The notes below the pieces were generated by a model. That model saw only the letters and a program-made list of their open reading frames with translations, did not search any database and was not told the DNA's origin. The position numbers were made by a program, and so were the translations under genes. A stretch of DNA of 64,000 bases, from assembly GCA_965662775.1 (NCBI GenBank), contig CBFIIW010000001.1, positions 124,001 to 188,000 of the forward strand. The letters run 5' to 3'. Shown here piece by piece: positions 35,041 to 43,422 of this stretch (its first letter is position 1; each line of letters begins with the position of its first letter). This DNA is from UBA7985 sp002690455. Lineage in GTDB: Bacteria > Pseudomonadota > Alphaproteobacteria > UBA7985.

Positions 35041-35835
35041 TTAGAGTTTCATCTGCTGGACCTGTGCCGACAGACCACCGTCCAGAACCCACAGCTGCCC
35101 AGCGGCATAGCGGGCCTCATCGGACGCCAGCCAATTTACAAGATTTGCCATATCCTCGGGGCGACCGAAGGTTCGCATGGGGTGCACGTCGCGCACAGCC
35201 TGCTGCAGGCTGTCGATGGTCCCGCCATCACCGCCACTACCATCGCCTTCGAAGAATGACTGCAGCATGGGCGTGTCCACATAGCCCGGGCATATGGCAT
35301 TGACGCGGATGCCCTCTGGACCGTGATCGCAAGCCATGGCCCGCGTCAGCGCATGAACGGCGCCCTTGGTCGCGCAATAGGCCGCTAGACCGGGATCGGC
35401 AAGGAAACCATCGTAAGAGCCAAAGTTGATGACTGATGCCCCGCCGCTGGCCTTCGACTTGCGCAAAAGAGGGAGGGCAAATTTGGAGACCAGAAAGGTC
35501 CCGGTCACATTGACGGCGAAGATCCGATTCCATTCTTCAAGGCTGGTTTCTTCAATCGTCTTCTCAATTTCGATCCCAGCTGCATTCACCAGAATATCGA
35601 GCTTGCCGTCAGGTGCGGATCCCGCCACGTAATCAAAGGCTGCACGCACGCTGTCCTCGCTGGTGACATCGAGCCGGATGAAGTCATCCGGGCTCTGGTC
35701 TGTGTTGAGGGAGCCAGCAGGCGTCAGGTCAGCCGCGAAGACGCGCGCGCCTTCGCGCTTGAACCGATCGCAGATTGCGCGTCCGATACCGCCACGCCCC
35801 CCAGTGACCAGGGCCGTTTTGCCGGTCAACATCAT
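35041..35835 (-). CDS. Short-chain dehydrogenase/reductase
   Basis: A protein of 264 residues, classical SDR, different from the SDR downstream. TGGRGGIGRAICDRF near the N-terminus binds the cofactor; NAAG, NFGSYDG and YCATK carry the structural and catalytic residues; the end reads AAGQLWVLDGGLSAQVQQMKL. Its start overlaps the Rieske gene stop by 4 bp, so the two enzymes probably work in sequence. The substrate is not known. Confidence 0.93.
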   Translation of the reverse strand: MMLTGKTALVTGGRGGIGRAICDRFKREGARVFAADLTPAGSLNTDQSPDDFIRLDVTSEDSVRAAFDYVAGSAPDGKLDILVNAAGIEIEKTIEETSLEEWNRIFAVNVTGTFLVSKFALPLLRKSKASGGASVINFGSYDGFLADPGLAAYCATKGAVHALTRAMACDHGPEGIRVNAICPGYVDTPMLQSFFEGDGSGGDGGTIDSLQQAVRDVHPMRTFGRPEDMANLVNWLASDEARYAAGQLWVLDGGLSAQVQQMKL

Positions 35836-36974
35836 GGGATCAATGCCTTCTTGTAAGCATCGAGAACCAGGCCGTGGAAGTGATGCACAGCGTGCTCGGA
35901 CTTCCCCGAACCATCCGGATCATGAACGATGCGCCCCTGCTGAAAAGCGGGGGTCGACATTCCCCGCTGCACGCTCTCTACCAGATTGATATCTTCGACC
36001 TGCAACACCTCATCGAGGTAGCGGATCGCCTCGACCTCCCCATCATCTGGGTCAGGTTCAACGAGGAAAAAATCATAGGTTTCGAGTGTGCGATCCGGGC
36101 CAACGGGAATGATATTGAGAATGATCATCGACGGCCGCCCGGGGTAGCGCATGATGCAGGTTGTCGGATACAGCCACCAGACTGCATGCGTGCGCACCGC
36201 GGCGTTGGACACGTCATACGCCGAGTTGCTGGATTGGCCTGCGTCCGCCATGTGGCTGGAATAGATGCCATGAGTGGTCACCTTGTAGGTATCCATGTCC
36301 ACAAGCGTGCAAAAGTCCTTGTGGGCTGTCGGGCAATGATAGCATTCGAGAAAATTGTCGACGACGTTCTTCCAGTTTGAGCGGATATCATAGGTAAGCC
36401 GGTGGCCAAAGGTCAGCTCTTCCACCTCTGGCGCCCAGTACATAATTTCACGGCTCAGGTCCCCAGACTGCTGAGCCAGCGACGCCGCCGAGAGATCAAG
36501 ATTGACGTAGATGAAGCCACAGAACGCCTCAACCTGAACCTGGTCTAGGCAGACGTCTGACTTGTCGAAGCCCTTAAGCGACTTGGTGTGCGGCGCAACC
36601 TGCAAGCGTCCATCGAGCCGATAGGCCCAGGCGTGATAGGGGCACATGATGTGGCCGATGTTGCCTTCACCCTGCAGCAGTTCGTGCGCGCGATGTTTGC
36701 AGACGTTGATAAATGCGCGCAGCGTGCCGTCCTTGTCTCGAACCACCGCGATTGACTGTCCGGCGACGGTTGTCGTTATGTACGACCCCGGCGCTCGGAG
36801 TTTTTCCACGTGGCAGACCCACTGCCAGGAATGCGAAAACACGGCGTTCTGCTCAAGGCGAAACCAGTCCGACTGCGTATAGGCCTCGGCCTGCAGCGAC
36901 ATGGACGCCGAAGGGTCAGGGTCATAACCGGCGCGAATGCGTTCAAAATCAGCGGCGTTTAGGGCGGAAATCAT
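35832..36974 (-). CDS. Rieske non-haem iron oxygenase, betaine/carnitine demethylase type
   Basis: A 380-residue oxygenase subunit from ATG 36974; an in-frame reading to 37124 adds an Arg/Gln-rich leader that overlaps betC. The Rieske [2Fe-2S] ligands are C92 and H94 (CKHRAH) and C111 and H114 (CPYHAW). The mononuclear iron site is DNFLECYHCPTAH with E210, H213 and H218. The sequence is of the GbcA/CntA/stachydrine demethylase kind that oxidises N-methyl groups of quaternary amines. No ferredoxin-NAD reductase partner (GbcB/CntB) is encoded in the window. It lies 41 bp after betC. Confidence 0.92.
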   Translation of the reverse strand: MISALNAADFERIRAGYDPDPSASMSLQAEAYTQSDWFRLEQNAVFSHSWQWVCHVEKLRAPGSYITTTVAGQSIAVVRDKDGTLRAFINVCKHRAHELLQGEGNIGHIMCPYHAWAYRLDGRLQVAPHTKSLKGFDKSDVCLDQVQVEAFCGFIYVNLDLSAASLAQQSGDLSREIMYWAPEVEELTFGHRLTYDIRSNWKNVVDNFLECYHCPTAHKDFCTLVDMDTYKVTTHGIYSSHMADAGQSSNSAYDVSNAAVRTHAVWWLYPTTCIMRYPGRPSMIILNIIPVGPDRTLETYDFFLVEPDPDDGEVEAIRYLDEVLQVEDINLVESVQRGMSTPAFQQGRIVHDPDGSGKSEHAVHHFHGLVLDAYKKALIP

Positions 36975-37015
36975 AACTCTGTCCTGCTGCGTCAGTTTCT
37001 GTGTGCTTGACCGGG

Positions 37016-38554
37016 TTAGCGCTGCTCGGTCTTGGGAAATCGGAAGCGTTCTGCGGCGACGGTCCAGTCCATGTGGTTGCGTACGTATTGCTGGCTGGCA
37101 TCTTTGGGCGGGTTGTAGTCCCAAGGCTCAGCAGCCCCAGCCTCCATCGCGGCGTGGATCGCCCTGCGTTGACGCTGGGTCGCCATCACGTCCTCACGCA
37201 ATCGGGCGCTGTCCCAACGCTGGGCAACTTCCTCGGCGAAGGCTGCGGCAAGCGCGCTGTGTGCCGGGTCATCGACCAAATTGCGGGTTTCGCTCGGATC
37301 ATCACCAAGGTCGAAGAGCAGCGGTTGGTCCCCCTCGCAGGCTATATATTTGTGCGGACCGCGCCGGATCATGAACACGGGATGGCCAGCCATCTCCGCG
37401 CAGTATTCACCGATCGCCTCGTCTACCGGGTCGTGCTCTCCGCGTGCCAGTGGCAAGAGCGACCGCCCATCGAATGGCATACCGAGACCGGGCTGTTTCG
37501 CTCCGCTGCTACCAGCGATGTCAAGCATTGTGGGCAGAATATCGACGAGACTGCAGGCATTGGCCGCCGATCCCTGTTTCACGCCCGGACCAGCGATGAT
37601 CAGCGGAACCCGAGCGGAATGCTCGAAGAAGTTCATTTTATACCAAAGCCCGCGCTCTCCGAGCATATCGCCATGGTCGGCTGTAATGATGAAGATCGTA
37701 TCCTCCAGCATGCCAGCTTCAGTGATGGTCTGGACCAATTCACCCACCTTACTGTCGAAGTAGGAAACGTTCGCGAAATACGCGTGACGTGCCTTACGAA
37801 CCTCAGCATCGGTCAACGGGACCGTCGAAGCCTCAATCCCGTCCATCACCCGGCGAGAAAAACCATCGTGGTCTTCGGGGGAAAGGACAAAGGCAGGCAT
37901 ATCGATGTCAGCGCTGTCGTAAATATCCCACCACTCCTGCCGTGCCACGTAAGGGTCATGGGGGTGGATGAAGCTGGCAACCATACAAAAAGGCTGATCG
38001 TCATCCCGGGCATAGTCGAAAATCCGACGTTTTGCGTAAAAGGCCACCTCTTCATCGTAGTCAATCTGGAAGGTCGCTGCGCCGATCCCCGCTTCCTTGA
38101 CCGTTGCCATGTTGTGATACCATTTGTCGATCCGCTCGTCGGGCAGTTCCCAGTCTGGCGTCCATGCGTAGTCGGATGGGTAGATGTCAGTTGTTACCCG
38201 CTCTTCGAAGCCATGCATCTGATCCGGGCCAACAAAATGCATTTTTCCAGACAGGCAAGTGCGATAGCCCATCAGCCGCAGATAGTGCGCGAATGTTGGT
38301 ATAGAAGCAGGGAATTCCGAGGCATTATCATAGGCCGCAATCCGGGAGATGAGTTGGCCGGACATGAAGCTAAAGCGCGAAGGCGCACACAAAGGTGAGT
38401 TGCAATAGGCTGCGTCGTAGCGCATGCCACGAGCAGCAAGCGCATCGATGTGTGGTGTCTTTACCAGCGGATGACCATAGGCACCCGTAAACTGGGGAGC
38501 CAACTGATCGGCCATAATGAGAACGATATTCGGTGTCCTGGCGCCACGATGCAT
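37016..38554 (-). CDS. betC: Choline-sulfatase
   Basis: A protein of 512 residues of the type I sulfatase family. The formylglycine motif CAPSR is at 56-60, preceded by YCNSPL; metal ligands lie in IVLIMADQLAP near the start and in ITADHGDMLGERGLWYK. LSGKMHFVGPDQMHGFEERVTTDIYPSDYAWTPDW and the C-terminal QQYVRNHMDW are BetC-specific. It releases sulfate and choline from choline-O-sulfate in the cytoplasm; the choline would feed betaine synthesis or this cluster's oxygenase. No betA/betB is adjacent. Confidence 0.95.
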   Translation of the reverse strand: MHRGARTPNIVLIMADQLAPQFTGAYGHPLVKTPHIDALAARGMRYDAAYCNSPLCAPSRFSFMSGQLISRIAAYDNASEFPASIPTFAHYLRLMGYRTCLSGKMHFVGPDQMHGFEERVTTDIYPSDYAWTPDWELPDERIDKWYHNMATVKEAGIGAATFQIDYDEEVAFYAKRRIFDYARDDDQPFCMVASFIHPHDPYVARQEWWDIYDSADIDMPAFVLSPEDHDGFSRRVMDGIEASTVPLTDAEVRKARHAYFANVSYFDSKVGELVQTITEAGMLEDTIFIITADHGDMLGERGLWYKMNFFEHSARVPLIIAGPGVKQGSAANACSLVDILPTMLDIAGSSGAKQPGLGMPFDGRSLLPLARGEHDPVDEAIGEYCAEMAGHPVFMIRRGPHKYIACEGDQPLLFDLGDDPSETRNLVDDPAHSALAAAFAEEVAQRWDSARLREDVMATQRQRRAIHAAMEAGAAEPWDYNPPKDASQQYVRNHMDWTVAAERFRFPKTEQR

Positions 38555-38666
38555 GGAAGATCCTCACAAAAACAATTTACGTATCGAGCTTGCCTGATTT
38601 TCAGCATCATTCCTTGCATATTTTCGACAAGTACTGAGGTTTTTTGAGGGCTTGCAGCGTGCCGCC

Positions 38667-39740
38667 TTACCCTGTCTTTTCAGAAAGAAAACGAAGCTCA
38701 AACGCGACTTTTCCCCGTTGCCTGTGACCCGTGGGTGTCAGGCCGAAGTGACGCTTGAAGACCCTTGAAAAATGACCGGAAGAGCTGAATCCGCACGCTA
38801 GGGCGACTTCAAACATAGGCAGGGACGTTTGCGTCAATAATTCTTGCGCACGGCCCAGGCGCAGATCGAGGTAACGCCCCAGGGGCGCACCCATGCCAGC
38901 GGCCTTGAAGGCTCGCTCCAGCGCTCGTTGATGAATACCGAGCCGACGCGCCAAATCTGGAATACTGATTAACTCCTCAAGATGTGCCAACATCAAGTGC
39001 TGCGCCCTTGCCACAAGCGCGTCCGAGTCCGAGCCCCCTTGGCCCGACGCTTGATTAACGGATGGCCTGAGCGCTGAGCGGGCCTTGCCTTCGTCCGCGC
39101 CGGGCGACAAAGATGCTGCGAGCGCTGGCTTGCTCGCGATTCCATCCCCGGCTGGACCAAGCAGGTAGTCCCTCACTTGTTCTCGGGCGATAGCACCAAG
39201 ATCTGTGGCGATTATTGCCAGCGCGCAGTCAAAGGCGCCACTGCCACTGGCACAGGACAGTACCAACGGATCATCGACCCAGCGCTGATCGAGCACCTCA
39301 ATCGTCGGATATAGTTCGGCCAGCGACTGGCGATGCTCGGGATGGACCGTCACCTGCCCACGCGTCAGCAACCCCGCCGCACCGAGAACAAAGGCACCGG
39401 TATCTATCGTGACCAACCGGGTCCCTGCCCGTGCCCAACGCCGGATAGTCGCGAGCAGTTTGGGCCGGGCCAACGCTTCGGGGGACCAACTGGTAGATAA
39501 CACCAAAAAGTCAGGTCCCGGTGCGGCAGGGTCGAAACCGCTGGTCTTCAGTTCAGCGGTATTCGAAGCCTGCAGCAGACCACCGCCAACACTCTGAAAG
39601 GCCCAAGCATACCGTCGACCAAAGAGGTAGTTGGCGACACGGAAAGGGTCCACAAAAGCAGTCGTGGCCGCGAGATTGAAGCTTGGTGCCGCGAGAATGC
39701 AAAGCTGAATCAGATCACGTTGGTTCGAGCTTATCGACAT
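38667..39740 (-). CDS. GlxA/AraC-family transcriptional regulator
   Basis: A protein of 357 residues from ATG 39740 (MSISSNQRDLIQLCILAAPSF). An N-terminal DJ-1/PfpI-like amidase fold (about 10-190: FNLAATTAFVDPFRVANYLF, TGAFVLGAAGLL, CASGSGAFDCALAIIATDLG) is followed by a C-terminal AraC double helix-turn-helix (LEELISIPDLARRLGIHQRALERAF; EVALACGFSSSGHFSRVFKRHFGLTP). This is the GbdR/CdhR/ArgR group that senses betaine, carnitine and related compounds. It reads toward betC with 112 bp between, so it probably controls the cluster. Confidence 0.92.
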   Translation of the reverse strand: MSISSNQRDLIQLCILAAPSFNLAATTAFVDPFRVANYLFGRRYAWAFQSVGGGLLQASNTAELKTSGFDPAAPGPDFLVLSTSWSPEALARPKLLATIRRWARAGTRLVTIDTGAFVLGAAGLLTRGQVTVHPEHRQSLAELYPTIEVLDQRWVDDPLVLSCASGSGAFDCALAIIATDLGAIAREQVRDYLLGPAGDGIASKPALAASLSPGADEGKARSALRPSVNQASGQGGSDSDALVARAQHLMLAHLEELISIPDLARRLGIHQRALERAFKAAGMGAPLGRYLDLRLGRAQELLTQTSLPMFEVALACGFSSSGHFSRVFKRHFGLTPTGHRQRGKVAFELRFLSEKTG

Positions 39741-39905
39741 CAGGCTAATGGGCTGACACTTCTGGCGGTTGAGTTCTATCTTATTCGTTGCATCTTTTCG
39801 ACATGCAATCACGGACAAAATTGTACCGCGCCATGCAGGACATTGACACCTGTGATATGCGTGCGCTTCCAAACGACCCGCATCAATCCCGAACGGCTTT
39901 GTGGT

Positions 39906-40526
39906 TTAGCCTGCGAAAAACCAGTGTCTGTAGCCTGCCACACCGAGCAAAAGGGATACACCCACAAAGAAGCTCCGCGCCGCCCAAGCGATTAACCGGT
40001 TCTTCTGCCGCACAAGTCGCGCCACATCGCGCAGGTTCTGAAGCATCGCATCGGCGTAGTTTTGCGTCGGCATGTTCCTGACTGCTGACATGCTTTCGGG
40101 CAATCCACCGAAGTAATAGATGTCCGGGTGGTCGCGCTGACGCTTGGTTCCGGCAAAAGCTGGCACCACGCTCCAAAGCGCCAGCACCAGACCAACGAAA
40201 AAGGGCAGCATGACGAGGACACTTTGCTCAGAGTAGAACAGCACTGCCAGAATTCCAGCACTGAGGGAAAAGATGATCGATTGCTTCTTGTGGATGTAAT
40301 CGACCTGCGCTTCCAGTCGGTTGGCCATCAGGTCGAGGTAGTGGAAGTGCTTGCGAAAGACAGTCACCTCTCCCCATTCGCCCATCACCATCATTTCATC
40401 TGGTAATGCGGCTGTCGCGCCGTCGTTGCCAGTATCGGCCTCTGGCTCTCGGGCCAATGGTGCGGTGTCTGTGGCGCTCTGGACGAGCACTGGTCCGGGA
40501 TTTCCGATCGCCTTGTCTTGGTCCAT
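39906..40526 (-). CDS. PycTM-like membrane protein (putative Pycsar effector type)
   Basis: A protein of 206 residues from ATG 40526, which starts after an acidic leader of about 50 residues. Residues 62-200 match the Pycsar effector transmembrane domain pattern: a helical start (LDLMANRLEAQVDYIHKKQSI), two hydrophobic segments at 83-98 and 103-125, IYYFGGLPES, the helix YADAMLQNLRDVARLVRQKNRLIAWA and a third segment at 183-200. PycTM proteins disrupt the membrane when a pyrimidine cyclic nucleotide made by a partner cyclase accumulates. No cyclase gene is nearby. The closest gene is the divergent membrane protein with a cyclic-nucleotide-binding fold. Family assignment is by pattern; the role is inference. 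Confidence 0.65.
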   Translation of the reverse strand: MDQDKAIGNPGPVLVQSATDTAPLAREPEADTGNDGATAALPDEMMVMGEWGEVTVFRKHFHYLDLMANRLEAQVDYIHKKQSIIFSLSAGILAVLFYSEQSVLVMLPFFVGLVLALWSVVPAFAGTKRQRDHPDIYYFGGLPESMSAVRNMPTQNYADAMLQNLRDVARLVRQKNRLIAWAARSFFVGVSLLLGVAGYRHWFFAG

Positions 40527-40751
40527 TTTTGCTTCCGTTGCTTGAGCGCGCCCTCGCCCATCCCCCTTATACCCACACCGCTTTGAACACTTGGCTAAGC
40601 CCGCAGCGGTACAGTGGGATATTCTTGGCGTCAATTTATAGAAGTGCAAACCATTTATTTTTCCCGTATTGAAGTGCGTGTTTGATCGCTTCACCCATCC
40701 ATAGATGTTTGCAGTGAATGAACCGATCATCAGCGGAAACGGGAGTTGGTT

Positions 40752-41444
40752 ATGACGCTCAGTATTTTCGACTTGTTTGGCTTTTTCGGCGTGGCTGGCC
40801 ATGTGCTCGGTTACGGGCTCCTGCAGACCGGCTACATTCGTGGGCACGCATATAGCTACGCGCTATTTAATGCCGGGGGCGCCGGTTTCACGCTGTTGGC
40901 ACTTGTCGCGGACTTCAACCTCTATTCCGCAGCGATACAGGCGTTTTTCCTGACCTTCAGCGTGATCGGCATGATTCGGGTATTCCTCATCATGCGCCGG
41001 CTCAACTTCAGCTACGAAGAGCGCCGCTTCCTGGCGACCAAGGGCCGGGGGCTCTCTCGCGTTGCAGCGCGAAAGCTGCTGGATCAGGGCGAATGGCGAC
41101 AAGCAGCACCGGGGCAGCATGTCACCAAGCAGGGAGAACCGGTCGAAGGGCTTTTCTTCGTCTCCACGGGCGTTCTCGACGTGTTGGTCGATGGCACTAA
41201 GGTCGCCGAATTGCACAGTGGCGATTTTGTCGGTGAGTTAACCTGTCTCAACCGACTCCCGGCCCCGGCTTCGGTCGTGACCACGTCACCGACGCGAACA
41301 TTCTTTCTGGAAACTGAACGGCTACGGTCTATCATGGCCGCTGATACCGAAATCAACGGACACCTTTCAGCAAGCATGCGTGAGGACATCAGCCGCAAAC
41401 TGGTGCGCATCAATGAACGCGTATCGGTCATGAGTAATGACTGA
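40752..41444 (+). CDS. Membrane protein with cyclic-nucleotide-binding-like domain
   Basis: A protein of 230 residues from ATG 40752, preceded by GGGAG. Residues 5-82 hold two or three hydrophobic segments of the CBU_0592-like type (LFGFFGVAGHVLGYGLLQTG, VIGMIRVFLIM). A linker helix leads to a CAP/cNMP-binding beta-barrel at about 115-215 (GEPVEGLFFVSTGVLDVLVDG, HSGDFVGELTCLNRLP). The phosphate-binding cassette has GE at 161-162, but the usual Arg of PRxATV is Ala171 (PAPASV), so cNMP binding is doubtful. It is divergent from the PycTM-like gene with 225 bp between. Function unknown. Confidence 0.8.
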   Translation: MTLSIFDLFGFFGVAGHVLGYGLLQTGYIRGHAYSYALFNAGGAGFTLLALVADFNLYSAAIQAFFLTFSVIGMIRVFLIMRRLNFSYEERRFLATKGRGLSRVAARKLLDQGEWRQAAPGQHVTKQGEPVEGLFFVSTGVLDVLVDGTKVAELHSGDFVGELTCLNRLPAPASVVTTSPTRTFFLETERLRSIMAADTEINGHLSASMREDISRKLVRINERVSVMSND

Positions 41445-41588
41445 CCTTGTCTAAGAGGATTCGAGACGCCTGACTTGCACTCCGACTCAGGGCGGGAAAT
41501 AAGGGGCATCAGGCCAGCGACCACTGCACTCGGTATCAGCCATGGTCGCGCCTGCCCCAGCCTTCACGTCGAACTGCAAAGCGTGCCG

Positions 41589-42908
41589 ATGATCGAACCT
41601 ATCTTCCCCCATACAAACGACGATGTCCTGATCGCGGGCGGGGGAATCTGCGGTTTGGTTACCGCGCTGACCCTACACCAACTTGGTATACAGTGTCGCG
41701 TTTTTGAAGCGGTGGAACGACTCCGCCCGCTGGGCGTTGGTATCAATCTCCAGCCCAATGCCGTTCGAGAGTTGTACGATCTGGGACTGGACAGCACGCG
41801 GTTGAATACAATCGGCACCCAAGTACGAGAATGGGCTCTGGTTGGCCTGAACGGCAACGATATCTATGCAGAGCCCAGAGGCCTACTCGCCGGATACAAC
41901 TGGCCACAGTATGCTGTACACCGCGGTGCACTCCACATGATGCTCTACCAGGAGGTTACCCAGCGACTGGGCGCCGATCGCATGCATACGGGATATCAGG
42001 CAGCTGGATACGAAACAGACACTGATGGCGGCGTCACCCTGCTGGTACAGACCCCGGATCGTGGAGAGACACAGGCCGTTGCCGGCAAGCTTCTGCTGGG
42101 GGCCGATGGCATTCACTCATCTATTCGCGCCCAAATGCACCCCAATCAGGCACCGATACACTGGGGTGGCACCATCATGTGGCGCGGTGTTACCCGCGCG
42201 CCCGCAATCCGAACTGGTTCATCATTTGTGGGTCTGGGCGAGGAAAACCGGCGACTGGTGATCTACCCGATATCCCAGCCCGACGCTGATGGTTTGTCGC
42301 TCATCAACTGGATTGCTGAAATTCGCACCGAGGACCAAAGCGAATGGGAAAGAACAGGCTGGTTCAGTGAAGTGTCAGTTGATCGATTTATGCATCATTT
42401 CGAGAGCATGAAATACGATTGGCTGGATGTACCGTCTTTGCTCTCACAGGGCTCTGTGGCCTTTGAAAACCCAATGATTGATCGAGATCCCGTTGATACC
42501 TGGCGTGATGGTCCGGTGCTTCTGCTTGGAGATGCGGCACACCCTATGTATCCGACTGGTTCCAACGGAGCCAGCCAGGCCATCATCGACGCCCGGCGGT
42601 TGGGCGCTCTTTTTCTTCAGCACGGGGTCAAACCTGACGCGCTCGCGCGATTTGATACCGCCTACAATACGCCCGTGAACCAGGTTGTCTTGCGCAATCG
42701 TGGTGACGGCCCCTTTGGTTTGCTAAAGATTGTTGAGGATCGCTGTGGCGGGCATTTCGAAGACATCGACGCAGTGATCCCGTCCGAAGAGCGACACGCC
42801 TTTATGCAAGGCTATCAGGCAGCAGCCGGTTTTGCCCGCGATAGCCTGAATACCGCACCGCCAACCCTGCCCCCAAGCCCGCTTATTCAAATGAATGCAA
42901 GAATATAA
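41589..42908 (+). CDS. FAD-dependent monooxygenase (PhzS/salicylate hydroxylase-like)
   Basis: About 439 residues from ATG 41589; an in-frame reading to 41475 has no family resemblance. FAD binding: GGGICGLVTALTLHQLGIQCRVFE (Gly motif at 17-22), the GD motif LLLGDAAHPMYPTGSNGASQAI near 310-335, and LGADGIHSSIRAQ between. The N-terminal GVGINLQPNAVRELYDLGL is characteristic of the PhzS-like flavin-dependent hydroxylases. It probably hydroxylates an aromatic acid using NAD(P)H and O2. The substrate is unknown. A small cupin gene follows after 120 bp. Confidence 0.88.
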   Translation: MIEPIFPHTNDDVLIAGGGICGLVTALTLHQLGIQCRVFEAVERLRPLGVGINLQPNAVRELYDLGLDSTRLNTIGTQVREWALVGLNGNDIYAEPRGLLAGYNWPQYAVHRGALHMMLYQEVTQRLGADRMHTGYQAAGYETDTDGGVTLLVQTPDRGETQAVAGKLLLGADGIHSSIRAQMHPNQAPIHWGGTIMWRGVTRAPAIRTGSSFVGLGEENRRLVIYPISQPDADGLSLINWIAEIRTEDQSEWERTGWFSEVSVDRFMHHFESMKYDWLDVPSLLSQGSVAFENPMIDRDPVDTWRDGPVLLLGDAAHPMYPTGSNGASQAIIDARRLGALFLQHGVKPDALARFDTAYNTPVNQVVLRNRGDGPFGLLKIVEDRCGGHFEDIDAVIPSEERHAFMQGYQAAAGFARDSLNTAPPTLPPSPLIQMNARI

Positions 42909-43028
42909 TTATGTCTCACTAAAGGTCTTTACGGCCGCGATAAAGCATTGGGCTCTTGTGTCTCGTCTCTGCATAACCCATTGATTAGTGGATTTGCATT
43001 TTTCGTAAACACTAATGGGAGAGACGCC

Positions 43029-43394
43029 ATGACTTCGATTGTTAAGAAGAATTTCAACAGCCCTGATGAAGTGCGCGCACCAGACAAGGCAAAGGTCCAT
43101 GTATGCCAGCTGGGTGACGTTGCAGCGGCGCGACTGACGCTGGAACCCGGCTGGAGCTGGTCCACCTGCGTAAAGCCGGTTGTCGGCGGCGAAAGCTGCC
43201 AGGCCCGCCACGTCGGCACGGTTATTCAGGGCACCATGGTCGCCAAACACAACGACGGAACGACTGAGAAGTTCTCCGCTGGCGACACCTACATCATCGA
43301 GCCAGGTCACGATGGCTGGGTCGAAGGTGAAGAAGCTGTGGTCGCTTTCGAGTTCAATTCGACTGCTGCTCAGACTTACGCTGCGAGCAAGTAG
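43029..43394 (+). CDS. Cupin-fold protein
   Basis: A protein of 121 residues from ATG 43029 with GGGAGA upstream. A single small cupin barrel: LEPGWSWSTCVKPVVGG, CQARHVGTVIQGTMVA, and FSAGDTYIIEPGHDGWVEGEE. Metal ligands of the cupin are partly visible (H in CQARHVGT, H in EPGHDGW). No signal peptide. Such proteins can be small dioxygenases or isomerases, or carry no activity. The upstream flavoprotein may be its functional partner. Confidence 0.85.
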   Translation: MTSIVKKNFNSPDEVRAPDKAKVHVCQLGDVAAARLTLEPGWSWSTCVKPVVGGESCQARHVGTVIQGTMVAKHNDGTTEKFSAGDTYIIEPGHDGWVEGEEAVVAFEFNSTAAQTYAASK

Positions 43395-43422
43395 CCCAAG
43401 TTCTGTTACAGGCCTGATTGGT

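Noticed and set aside
37001..38398. Long plus-strand open frame of 465 codons opposite the choline-sulfatase
   Set aside because: betC on the other strand has full-length family similarity with its CAPSR site. The antisense frame has no ribosome-binding site or recognisable domain and is a shadow of GC-rich third codon positions.
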